From: Croceimicrobium sp963977415
GTDB lineage: Bacteria; Bacteroidota; Bacteroidia; Flavobacteriales; Schleiferiaceae
NCBI GenBank assembly: GCA_963977415.1
Contig: CAXBOS010000001.1
Location: 365,066-429,065 of the forward strand
Reading direction: 5' to 3'
DNA length: 64,000 nt
The stretch's first letter is position 1. Every line of letters begins with the position of its first letter. The position numbers and the translations under genes were made by a program. The notes beneath the pieces were generated by a model. The model did no database searches and was not told where the DNA came from. It saw only the letters and a list, made by a program, of their open reading frames with translations. Positions 17,314-26,015 of the stretch are shown in pieces.

Positions 17314-17344
17314 CATTTTAATATATTTTCAATTTTTAAGGATT

Positions 17345-20230
17345 ATGAAATTCCTAAAATTAGCTGTAACCTTTATTATCTTCTCAGCACCCCTAGTTCT
17401 TTCTGCCCAAAAGGGTACCATAAGAGGTCAAGTAATTGACGGGGAAAATGGCGAGCCTCTTTTTAGTGCCAATGCGGTAATAAAGGGAACAACCAATGGA
17501 GCAACCACCGATTTTGACGGAAACTTTGAGCTGAGCGCCGAAGCAGGTGTTTATACCATCGAGTATAGCTTTATCGGGATGTCTAGCCTTTTGGTAACTG
17601 GCGTTACAGTTATTGCCGGCGAGGTTACTGTTGTAGATGCGGTTAAATTAGAGCCAGCTAGTAGCCAATTAGCTGAAGTTGTTATTACTTCCGAAGCCGT
17701 AAGAAACTCGGAGGCCTCTTTGGTTACTGTGAAGCGTAAGTCTACCAACTTGATGGACGGTGTTTCTGCAGCAAAGCTTCGTAAAACAGGAGATTCTGAT
17801 GCGGGTGATGCGGCTAAAAGGGTAACTGGTGTTTCGGTAGAAGGCGGTAAGTATGTGTATGTGCGCGGATTAGGAGACCGCTACACAAAAACGATGCTTA
17901 ACGGTGTAGATATTCCAGGATTGGATCCTGATAAAAACTCGATTCAAATTGACATCTTTCCCACTAACTTAATTAGTAACCTTACTGTACTTAAAAGTGG
18001 TTTGGCCGAATTACCCGCCGATTTTACCGGAGGAGTAGTAAATATCGAAACCAAAGAATTTCCCAGTAAGAAAATTTTGGATGTTTCAGTTGGTGTTACT
18101 TATAATCCAACTATGCACTTTAATAGCGATTACCTTACCTATGAAGGCGGTTCAACTGACTTTTTAGGATTTGATGATGGTACGCGTGCCATTCCTAGGG
18201 CAGATGGTAGCGGATCGGTGCCTTTGTTTGACCCTAACGCAGATGTAGAAAGGTTCAATAAAAGCTTCAATAAGACTTTAGGCGCGGTGCCTACCACTAG
18301 TATTATGGATTACAGCTTAGGAATATCCATGGGCGATCAGTACAAACTAGATAATGGTAATAAGTTGGGTTATATTTTTTCTGCTACCTACGATAATTCG
18401 CGGGTACTTTATGATGATATTGTTTTCGGTGAATACCAACGTTCGCGTTTTTCCGACGAGTATGAAATGATTGAAGCTAGCACTCAAACTGGAGTAGTTT
18501 CAGAAAACACGATTCTTTTAGGGGGTTTAGCGGGTATTAGTTATAAGACCTTTAGTTCTAAATACAAGCTTACCTTAATGCACCTGCAAAATTCGGTTTC
18601 GAAAGCGGCGCAATTAAATATTGCATCCTTAGACGGTGCCGCTCAGGTTTCGGATTACGAAGCTTTTTCGAATAACTTAGAATTTAATCAGCGTGCACTA
18701 ACTAACGCTTTGTTAGCGGGAGAACACTATTTAGATGGCGGTGATTGGGAAATAAACTGGACTTTAGGTACTACTATATCTTCCATTCAAGATCCAGATA
18801 TTCGTAAAACGGCTTTCTCAATTAGTAGGGGTGACTCAACCTTCGATCCAGGTGAAGGAGGTTTACCCAGCCGTATTTGGCGTTATTTAAATGAAGTAAA
18901 CCAAGTTAGTAAGGTTGATGTCAGCCATGAGCATCAATTATGGGGTCGCGACTCTAAATTAAAGTTTGGCGCTAGCCATGTTTTCAAGTATCGCGATTAC
19001 GTAATTTATCGCTACAACCTCCAACAATTTAGTGGCACTCAGCTTGTTTTTAGTGGCGATGCTAATGAAATTTTAATAGACGATAATTTATTTCCTAACG
19101 GACAATTATACTATAATCCCGAGCAGTTAGCAGGTAAAGGCAATCCCAATGAGTATCAGTCAAATATTAATAATTTTGGATTTTATGTTTCAGAAGAGTT
19201 TAAACCAACCGAGCGTTTAAAGACGGTAGTTGGTTTAAGAGCTGAGCTTTTCCAACAGCGTCATACTGGGCGCGATCAGGTAGGTGCCCAAAATCCGAAT
19301 GATCCGAACGCCAATATTTTAGATAATGCTTTAGTATTAGACGCACTGGATTTATTTCCTTCAGCTAACGTAATTTACGCGCTTACCGATGATCAAAACT
19401 TAAGAGTTTCGTATTTCCGCTCCATCGCTCGCCCTTCTTTTAAGGAGTTGTCTTTTGCCCAAATTTTAGATCCAATTTCTAACCGAACCTTTAATGGAGG
19501 GCTTTTAATCTATCAAAATGACTGGGATGGAAATTTAAGGTCCACGCTGATCAATAACTTCGATATTCGTTGGGAACGATTTTTTGATGGAGCCGATATT
19601 ATCTCTTTCAGTGCTTTTTATAAAAGCTTCGATGCGCCTATTGAATTAGTACGTATTCCTACCGCTTTACGCGATTTTCAACCTCGTAACGTTGGTAACG
19701 GTACTTTAATTGGAGGCGAATTTGAATTCAGAAAGGACCTCGTTATTCTTAGCGAAGCATTGAGAAATATTAACTTCTCGGGTAACTTTACCTATACCTA
19801 TTCTCAAATTGATATGACAGATGTAGAGTTTACCGCTCGTAAGGGCACGGAGAAAGAAGGTCAAAGCATTGAGAATACACGTGCAATGGCAGGGCAGGCG
19901 CCTTATATTATTAATGCGGGTTTCAGTTACGATAAATCGGAAAGTGGCCTTAGTGCTGGTGTTTTCTATAATGTGAAAGGTCGCACCTTAGAAATTGTAG
20001 GAGGGAACCTAGCGCCAGATATTTATACTGAACCTTTCCATAGTTTAAACTTAACGGTAAACAAGCGTTTTGGGAAAGATGAAAAGTCGGCACTTAATAT
20101 AAAGGTGGCCAACTTGTTAAACGACCGTCGCGAAAGCTTTTTTCAAGCTTATCAGGCAACCGAACAAATATTTACCGGCTGGGCACCAGGCGTAGCGGTT
20201 TCTATTGGTTATACTTATAGTTTCTACTAA
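17345..20230 (+). CDS. TonB-dependent outer-membrane receptor
   Basis: A 961-residue receptor. Signal peptide to about residue 21 (LVLSAQ), then a carboxypeptidase-regulatory-like domain (GTIRGQVIDGENGEPLFSAN, GATTDFDGNFEL) to about residue 105. The plug follows (KRVTGVSVEGGKYVYVRGLG, RYTKTMLNGVDIPGLDPDKN, GGVVNIETKEFP), and a 22-strand-type barrel ends in an aromatic residue (IGYTYSFY). It takes up a ligand with TonB energy. It is not SusC-like and no SusD is present. Location opposite a PhoB/PhoR-like pair suggests phosphate or an organophosphate as ligand, which is inference. Confidence 0.93.
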   Translation: MKFLKLAVTFIIFSAPLVLSAQKGTIRGQVIDGENGEPLFSANAVIKGTTNGATTDFDGNFELSAEAGVYTIEYSFIGMSSLLVTGVTVIAGEVTVVDAVKLEPASSQLAEVVITSEAVRNSEASLVTVKRKSTNLMDGVSAAKLRKTGDSDAGDAAKRVTGVSVEGGKYVYVRGLGDRYTKTMLNGVDIPGLDPDKNSIQIDIFPTNLISNLTVLKSGLAELPADFTGGVVNIETKEFPSKKILDVSVGVTYNPTMHFNSDYLTYEGGSTDFLGFDDGTRAIPRADGSGSVPLFDPNADVERFNKSFNKTLGAVPTTSIMDYSLGISMGDQYKLDNGNKLGYIFSATYDNSRVLYDDIVFGEYQRSRFSDEYEMIEASTQTGVVSENTILLGGLAGISYKTFSSKYKLTLMHLQNSVSKAAQLNIASLDGAAQVSDYEAFSNNLEFNQRALTNALLAGEHYLDGGDWEINWTLGTTISSIQDPDIRKTAFSISRGDSTFDPGEGGLPSRIWRYLNEVNQVSKVDVSHEHQLWGRDSKLKFGASHVFKYRDYVIYRYNLQQFSGTQLVFSGDANEILIDDNLFPNGQLYYNPEQLAGKGNPNEYQSNINNFGFYVSEEFKPTERLKTVVGLRAELFQQRHTGRDQVGAQNPNDPNANILDNALVLDALDLFPSANVIYALTDDQNLRVSYFRSIARPSFKELSFAQILDPISNRTFNGGLLIYQNDWDGNLRSTLINNFDIRWERFFDGADIISFSAFYKSFDAPIELVRIPTALRDFQPRNVGNGTLIGGEFEFRKDLVILSEALRNINFSGNFTYTYSQIDMTDVEFTARKGTEKEGQSIENTRAMAGQAPYIINAGFSYDKSESGLSAGVFYNVKGRTLEIVGGNLAPDIYTEPFHSLNLTVNKRFGKDEKSALNIKVANLLNDRRESFFQAYQATEQIFTGWAPGVAVSIGYTYSFY

Positions 20231-20244
20231 CTTACTACATGAAA

Positions 20245-20284
20245 GAGAGTTTAAGCTTAATAATGGCTTAAACTCTCCTTCTTT
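20245..20284 (+). terminator. Terminator after the TonB receptor gene
   Basis: A perfect 12-bp stem, GAGAGTTTAAGC (20245-20256) with GCTTAAACTCTC (20266-20277), has a 9-nt loop and is followed by CTTCTTTTT. Confidence 0.88.
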
Positions 20285-20303
20285 TTAAATCTGCACAAAA
20301 TCA

Positions 20304-20311
20304 TACATTTG
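20304..20311 (+). promoter_or_regulatory. -7 element for the large T9SS gene
   Basis: TACATTTG followed by C matches TAnnTTTG and lies 17 bp before the ATG at 20329, just after the receptor terminator. Confidence 0.55.
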
Positions 20312-20328
20312 CAGCTTAAATTCCAACA

Positions 20329-23300
20329 ATGAAAATTAAAAAGTTATCCGTATTATTTGCTACGATTGGAGCAAGCTTGATTAGCTATCAAGGCTTTACC
20401 AATTCTGGCGGCGCTCCTGCTGGTAGAAATGGTTCTCCGCAAAGTTCTTCAACTTGTGCCACCGCAGGTTGCCATACTTCCGGAACTATCACCAATCAAA
20501 CCATTACAATTAGCACCAATATCCCCGCCAGTGGATATCAAGCAAATACCAATTACACAGTTACCGTTACGGCCAATGATGGCTCAACAATGAATGGAAC
20601 TATTGGTTTCCAAGCTTCTATTGAAGACGCCACTGGTCATGTTGGAACTTTAAGTTCGGCTAGTAATAACGCTCAAATTAATGGTAGTTATGTAAACCAT
20701 ACTGGTGCTGGAAATGCTTCAAGCATGGGTGTGAATACTTGGACTTTCGACTGGAATCCAGGTGCAAACCCTCCAGCTAATGCCATGATTTATACCGCGG
20801 TTAATTTTTCTGATGGAAATGGTGGTCAATCAGGCGATAATATTGGAACACAAACTTTGGCATTGAGCCAGTTTACAGCGGTAGTTTCAGCTCCTTGTTC
20901 TAAGCCCTTCTTCTCAGAATATATTGAGGGAAGTAGCAATAATAAAGGATTTGAAATTTACAATCCCACTGGTGCGCCCTTAGACTTAGGCCCCTATAAA
21001 GTTTACTTATCCGGTAATGGCGGTAGCTTCACCAATGAATTTAATTTAAGTGGAATGCTAGCCTCTGGTGCTGTTTACACTATCGTTGCCAATCAAGCAG
21101 ATCCAACCATGTTAGCCATTGCCGATACCGCTTTGGCTTTCCCATCGGTTGCACATTTTAATGGTGATGATGCACTTTTCTTAGTAGATACTACTATGAA
21201 TGATACCCTTGATATTATTGGTGTAATTGGTATTGATCCAGGTTCTGGCTGGACCGTAGGTTCTGGTTCTACCGCCAACAATACTTTAGTAAGAGATACA
21301 ACCATTAATATGGGTCAGACTGACTGGACTATCGGTGCTACCGAATGGTCTGTTCAGCCGTCTAATACTTTCAACTTCTTTGGAGCGCACGCTTCCATGT
21401 GTATCGCTTTACCATGTACAAAGCCTTTCTTCTCAGAGTATATTGAGGGAAGTAGTAATAATAAAGGTTTTGAAGTATATAACCCTAGTAATGCTCCCTT
21501 GGATCTTGGCCCTTATAAAGTATACTTATCTGGTAACGGCGGTAGCTTCACCAATGAATTTAATTTAAGTGGAATGCTAGCCTCTGGTGCTACTTACACT
21601 ATTGTTGCTAATCAAGCAGATCCAATTATGTTGGCAATTGCCGATACCGCTTTAGCATTCCCATCGGTAGCGCATTTCAATGGTGATGATGCTCTATTTT
21701 TGGTAGATACAGTAATGAATGATACTTTGGATATTATTGGTGTAATTGGTATTGATCCTGGTTCAAGTTGGCCAGTGGGCACAGGCTCTACGGCTAATAA
21801 TACTTTGGTTAGAAATATGAATATTTCTGCAGGTCAAACGGATTGGGCGATTGGTGCAACCGAATGGACGGTAAACCCTAGTAATACCTTTACTTTCTTC
21901 GGTCCCCACAGTTCTTCTTGTGTGAATACTTCTCCTATGGTTTCTACCGCAAACTTTGTAACCGCCACGGGTACTTTAGTTTCGGAAGCGGCTGGTACTT
22001 TCACAGTAGAAGTGAACATCAACCCTGTTTCGGCTACTAATGATACATTAAGTATTATGCTTACGCCCGGTTTAGGTTTAACTACTGCAGATGGAACAGT
22101 TATGCCTATGCCCAATGCTTTAGGAATTTTAGAATTAATCATTCCTGCGGGAGAAGATTCAACCGGTTTCGTATTTACGATTATCGACGATGCCATCTTA
22201 GAGGGCAACGAAACTTTATACGTTCACATGGTTAACGCTTCTGCCAACCTTGCCATCGGTATGTCGGATTCTATCGACCTAATTATTGAGGATAATGATC
22301 AAATTATTCCTCTCTATAATATTGCGGATCTAAAATCAGTAGATGCGGACTTTATCGCTGATTCCTTAGGAGTAGAGTGTAAAATTGTTGGAACTGTTTA
22401 CACAGATGACTTTGATGGAAATGCGGGTTATAGCTTCTACATTTACGATAACACTGGGGGCATGAATGTTTTCAACTTTGTAGATGAGCCCGGTGGTTAT
22501 CAGGTAAATCGCGGCGATTCGATTCGCGTATCAGGTGTGGTTGATTTCTTTAATGGTCTGACGGAACTAAAAGTAGATTCTATCACTGTTTTAGCTACGA
22601 ATAGAACCTTAAAGCAACCTACTCAAGTTTTCACACTAGATGAAAGCACCGAAAGTGAGTATATCCGTCTCAATGGCTTTTACTTAGTAAATCCTGCAGG
22701 ATGGCCTGCTTTCCCCGGTTCTAGTGTAAACCTAGATATAACCAATGGTGTTGATACACTGGTAATGCGTATCGATAGCGACACGGATATAGATGGTTCT
22801 ACTGCTCCCACGGGTTACTTTGATGTAATAGGCGCTGGTGGGCAGTTTGACTCTTCTGTTCCTCACGACGAAGGTTACCAAATCTTCCCACGAGATACTA
22901 TGGATATTATTCCTGTTACTTTACCTAGCTTATATATTAGTGAGGTTATGCCAAGTGCCGGTTCTAACCTTCCCGCTACTATTAATGGCGATTGGTTTGA
23001 AGTTAGAAATAATGGCAATAGTGCCGTAGATTTTAACGGATTTAGTTGGGATGATGAAAGCGCTACTGCTGGAACTCATACCATTGGTACTAGCATTTCT
23101 TTACCTGCAGGCGAAGCGGCCATTTTCTTAGATGCGGCTAGCACCCTTGATGTAAGCGATTGGATCGCAGAATGGGGGCAAACAGGAAATAACCTAATCG
23201 TTCTTAATACGGATAACCAGTTTAACGGTTTCAGTGGTTTAAGCTCTAATGGTGATGCGGTATTCTTATACGATGATGGTGGTCGATTAATTTCTAGCGT

Positions 23301-23703
23301 TTCCTATGATGGCGCTGCAGTTAATGCAGGTGTATCACTTGAGTTTGATATGAGTGGGATGTATTTAGGAAATTCCTCTGGCGGAAACAATGGTGCTTAC
23401 TCAAGCATTAATGGCGATGTCGGTAGCCCAGGTGATATGAACCCTAATTTTAGTTTAAATGACTTAGTTAAGGCCAACATCAGTATTTTCCCTAACCCAG
23501 CAAGCACCTACTTCACTATTGGTACTGAAAACAATGCCGAAAAAACTATTGAAGTACGCAATGTTAATGGTCAATTGGTTAAAACTGTAAGTAGCACAGA
23601 TTTAGAGGTTAAAGTAAATACCGAAGCTTTAGCAGCTGGTGTTTATATGCTAAATATCAAAACTGCAGACTATAGCCTAACCCGTAAGTTGGTTATTCGT
23701 TAA
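20329..23703 (+). CDS. Large T9SS-secreted multidomain protein (CX4CH domain, lamin-tail repeats, Calx-beta, sorting domain)
   Basis: A 1124-residue secreted protein. After the signal peptide comes a choice-of-anchor-V-like domain starting GAPAGRNGSP with C43-ATAG-C48-H49, a possible haem-type CX4CH motif. Two lamin-tail-like domains follow (PFFSEYIEGSSNNKGFE), nearly identical over about 173 residues; then a Calx-beta-like domain, an OB-fold-like domain (ECKIVGTVYTDDFDGNAGYS), a third lamin-tail-like domain (LYISEVMPSAGSN, DWFEVRNNG) and a type A sorting domain (ISIFPNPASTYFTI to LTRKLVIR). Lamin-tail and OB-fold modules are common in extracellular nuclease and phosphatase systems, but no catalytic motif is visible. 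Confidence 0.85.
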   Translation: MKIKKLSVLFATIGASLISYQGFTNSGGAPAGRNGSPQSSSTCATAGCHTSGTITNQTITISTNIPASGYQANTNYTVTVTANDGSTMNGTIGFQASIEDATGHVGTLSSASNNAQINGSYVNHTGAGNASSMGVNTWTFDWNPGANPPANAMIYTAVNFSDGNGGQSGDNIGTQTLALSQFTAVVSAPCSKPFFSEYIEGSSNNKGFEIYNPTGAPLDLGPYKVYLSGNGGSFTNEFNLSGMLASGAVYTIVANQADPTMLAIADTALAFPSVAHFNGDDALFLVDTTMNDTLDIIGVIGIDPGSGWTVGSGSTANNTLVRDTTINMGQTDWTIGATEWSVQPSNTFNFFGAHASMCIALPCTKPFFSEYIEGSSNNKGFEVYNPSNAPLDLGPYKVYLSGNGGSFTNEFNLSGMLASGATYTIVANQADPIMLAIADTALAFPSVAHFNGDDALFLVDTVMNDTLDIIGVIGIDPGSSWPVGTGSTANNTLVRNMNISAGQTDWAIGATEWTVNPSNTFTFFGPHSSSCVNTSPMVSTANFVTATGTLVSEAAGTFTVEVNINPVSATNDTLSIMLTPGLGLTTADGTVMPMPNALGILELIIPAGEDSTGFVFTIIDDAILEGNETLYVHMVNASANLAIGMSDSIDLIIEDNDQIIPLYNIADLKSVDADFIADSLGVECKIVGTVYTDDFDGNAGYSFYIYDNTGGMNVFNFVDEPGGYQVNRGDSIRVSGVVDFFNGLTELKVDSITVLATNRTLKQPTQVFTLDESTESEYIRLNGFYLVNPAGWPAFPGSSVNLDITNGVDTLVMRIDSDTDIDGSTAPTGYFDVIGAGGQFDSSVPHDEGYQIFPRDTMDIIPVTLPSLYISEVMPSAGSNLPATINGDWFEVRNNGNSAVDFNGFSWDDESATAGTHTIGTSISLPAGEAAIFLDAASTLDVSDWIAEWGQTGNNLIVLNTDNQFNGFSGLSSNGDAVFLYDDGGRLISSVSYDGAAVNAGVSLEFDMSGMYLGNSSGGNNGAYSSINGDVGSPGDMNPNFSLNDLVKANISIFPNPASTYFTIGTENNAEKTIEVRNVNGQLVKTVSSTDLEVKVNTEALAAGVYMLNIKTADYSLTRKLVIR
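20893..21930 (+). repeat. Tandem 519-bp duplication inside the T9SS gene
   Basis: The lamin-tail module is duplicated with an exact offset of 519 bp (173 codons). A 54-nt stretch is identical in both copies (21019-21072 and 21538-21591), including synonymous positions, so duplication or gene conversion is recent relative to the rest. Confidence 0.85.
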
Positions 23704-23724
23704 TAATTTGAATATACAAAAGGA

Positions 23725-23752
23725 AAGGGGCCCTTTTGGGGCCCCTTTTTTT
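23725..23752 (+). terminator. Terminator between the T9SS gene and the Na/Pi cotransporter gene
   Basis: AAAGGGGCCC pairs with GGGCCCCTTT around TTTTG, and a T tract follows. It ends only about 15 bp before the cotransporter start, leaving no room for a normal promoter downstream of it. Confidence 0.85.
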
Positions 23753-23766
23753 AATTACTGAAAAAC

Positions 23767-25485
23767 TTGAATTTCCCTATCTTAAATATTCTCTCCATTA
23801 TTGGTGCTCTAGGTCTCTTTATCTACGGGATGAAGGTGATGAGCGAAGCTATTCAAAAAGTAGCGGGGGCCAAGCTGCGCAGTACTTTACGTACTATGAC
23901 CGCTAGCAGGGGCATCGGGGTGTTTACAGGTTTTAGTGTTACGGGAATTTTGCAATCGTCCTCGGCAACGACGGTAATGATTGTGAGCTTTGTTAATGCC
24001 GGACTGATTACTTTAGAACAGTCGGTGGGTGTTATTATGGGTGCCAATTTGGGTACAACAGTTACTGCTTGGATTGTGGCCGTATTAGGGATGGGCAAGT
24101 TTTCTATTTCGCAATTAAGTCTTCCCATTTTGGCTTTGGCCTTTCCTCTGATCTTTCTGTCTAAAGAAAAATTGCGCTTGTACGGTGAAGCAATCTTTGG
24201 CTTTGCCATCCTCTTTTTGGGTCTTTCTTTTATGCGCGAGTCCTTGCCCGATTGGCAAGCGAACATGGAAGCTTTAAACTTTTTAAAGCAATTCAATTAC
24301 GAAGGAAGCAGCTATTTATCTGCTTTACTTTTAACAATATTATTTGTTCTACTGGGCACAGTAGTTACTTTCTTTTTACAGTCGTCTAGCGCGGCTATTG
24401 CCCTTACTCTGGTGCTTACCGCAGAAGGGTTTGTTTCTTTCCCATTGGCTGCGGCCATTATTTTAGGGGAAAATATAGGTACCACCATTACCGCTAACAT
24501 AGCAGCCGTAGTAGCGAATGTTTACGCCAAGCGAGCGGCTAGGGTACATTTAATTTTTAATGTACTTGGCGTGCTTTGGGCCATTTTCCTTTTTCCATTT
24601 TTCCTCAATTTTGTAGCAACTTTGAGTGAGCTGATTTTTAATGGAAACCCTTATAAAGACGATGCGGTAATTGCTCTGTCTTTAAGCTTATTCCACACTT
24701 TATTCAATCTTTTCAATCTTTTACTCTGTTTAAATTTTGTACCGCTTTTGGTGCGGATTGCCACTTGGATGGTGCCCTCGCGAAATACAGAAGATGAGCT
24801 TTTTAATCTAGATTATATTGGAAGTGGCTTAATGGCAACTCCCGAACTTTCGATGCTGGAAGCACGTAAAGAGCTACTCAACTTTGGCGATTTAATTCGC
24901 AAGGCTTACAAGTATATTCCATTGCTAATTGTAGAAATGGACGAAAAGAAGCTTAATCAATACGTAGAGAAACTAGAGAAATACGAAGACATTTCCGATC
25001 GCATGGAAATGGAAATCTCTAATTACCTCAGTAAGATTAGTCAAAGTGAGTTAAGTACTTTTGGGAATAATCGAGTGCGAGCGATGTTAAACGTAGCCAA
25101 TTATTTAGAGCGCATTGGTGATATTTATTTAGAGGTGAGCCGCAACCTAACCAATCGCAAAGAGCAGAAAGCCTACTTCACGCCTGAAATGCGCAACAGT
25201 GTTCTGCGCTTATCACAGCTAGTTTCGCAAAGTCTCGACTTAATGGTTAAGATAATCGACAGCTCGGATGTTAAAGATTATTATGAAAGCTCAGTAAAGG
25301 TTGAGCGTGAAATTAATAAGCTTTTTGCAGCGCTCAAGGCAGATTATATAGAGAAGGTTGAAAAAGGTAAATACCGCATTCAGAGTGGCATGTATTACAG
25401 CGATTTACTAGCGGAAATGGAACGGATTGCCGACCATGCCGCCAATATTAGTAGTACCCTTTCTTCGAGCGATCTACAAAATTAA
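23767..25485 (+). CDS. Na/Pi cotransporter family protein with PhoU-like tail
   Basis: A 572-residue sodium-phosphate cotransporter. Two inverted Na/Pi repeats carry the QSSSATT and QSSSAAI signatures (TGILQSSSATTVMIVSF; TFFLQSSSAAIALTL) with GANLGTT and GENIGTT. From about residue 355 on there is a PhoU-like helical domain. The start is TTG at 23767: the first ATG falls inside the first membrane helix, and an in-frame stop lies at 23752. It should import inorganic phosphate. It fits the Pho-type neighbourhood although a terminator separates it from the preceding gene. Confidence 0.93.
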   Translation: MNFPILNILSIIGALGLFIYGMKVMSEAIQKVAGAKLRSTLRTMTASRGIGVFTGFSVTGILQSSSATTVMIVSFVNAGLITLEQSVGVIMGANLGTTVTAWIVAVLGMGKFSISQLSLPILALAFPLIFLSKEKLRLYGEAIFGFAILFLGLSFMRESLPDWQANMEALNFLKQFNYEGSSYLSALLLTILFVLLGTVVTFFLQSSSAAIALTLVLTAEGFVSFPLAAAIILGENIGTTITANIAAVVANVYAKRAARVHLIFNVLGVLWAIFLFPFFLNFVATLSELIFNGNPYKDDAVIALSLSLFHTLFNLFNLLLCLNFVPLLVRIATWMVPSRNTEDELFNLDYIGSGLMATPELSMLEARKELLNFGDLIRKAYKYIPLLIVEMDEKKLNQYVEKLEKYEDISDRMEMEISNYLSKISQSELSTFGNNRVRAMLNVANYLERIGDIYLEVSRNLTNRKEQKAYFTPEMRNSVLRLSQLVSQSLDLMVKIIDSSDVKDYYESSVKVEREINKLFAALKADYIEKVEKGKYRIQSGMYYSDLLAEMERIADHAANISSTLSSSDLQN

Positions 25486-26015
25486 ATCCCAATAGCCGGA
25501 CTGCTAATTCGGGTGCTTTTGTTACCAGCAATGTCTATTAGTTGCAGTTCGAACTTTATCGAATCAGTAGCATTTAAAGGATAGTTCGAATAGTCGAAGG
25601 GCGTGGTGATATCGCCTTCTAAAGTTTTATTTTGACCAATGGGGGTAAGGTTTGGTAGGATATTGTGGAAGGGTAAACAACTATCGCTAGGAGGGATTTG
25701 GCGGAACTGCCCATTCACTTTTTCGTAATAGTAGATAAATAGGTCAAAGCGTTCTAAAAAGCTCGCGTAATCGCTTAAAATACAAGTATCATTACTGCCG
25801 TTTATATCCTCGCGACCAATGTCGCCATCGCCATCGGTAAAGTAAACCGTGAGGTCAATTACCCTTCTATTATCAGCACTATCGCCCAAGTATTTTATTT
25901 TGGCCGTTCGCCACTGCAAATTGGGTTGGTCAACAAATTTTTGATTTTGCTCACAGCTAACAAAAGCAAGTCCAAGACCAATTAAGAGTAGTAGTTTTGT
26001 AGGGTTAATTCGCAT
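25482..26015 (-). CDS. Conserved-type lipoprotein of unknown function
   Basis: The start is set at the ATG at 26015, giving a 177-residue protein with MRINPTKLLLLIGLGLAFVSCEQ, a lipobox with Cys. An earlier ATG at 26036 would put extra residues before the signal. The mature part has an acidic DGDGDIG segment and ends LIDIAGNKSTRISSPAIGI. I do not recognise a family. Its end overlaps the cotransporter gene by 4 bp, and its start codon touches the start of the divergent LuxE-like gene. Confidence 0.65.
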   Translation of the reverse strand: MRINPTKLLLLIGLGLAFVSCEQNQKFVDQPNLQWRTAKIKYLGDSADNRRVIDLTVYFTDGDGDIGREDINGSNDTCILSDYASFLERFDLFIYYYEKVNGQFRQIPPSDSCLPFHNILPNLTPIGQNKTLEGDITTPFDYSNYPLNATDSIKFELQLIDIAGNKSTRISSPAIGI

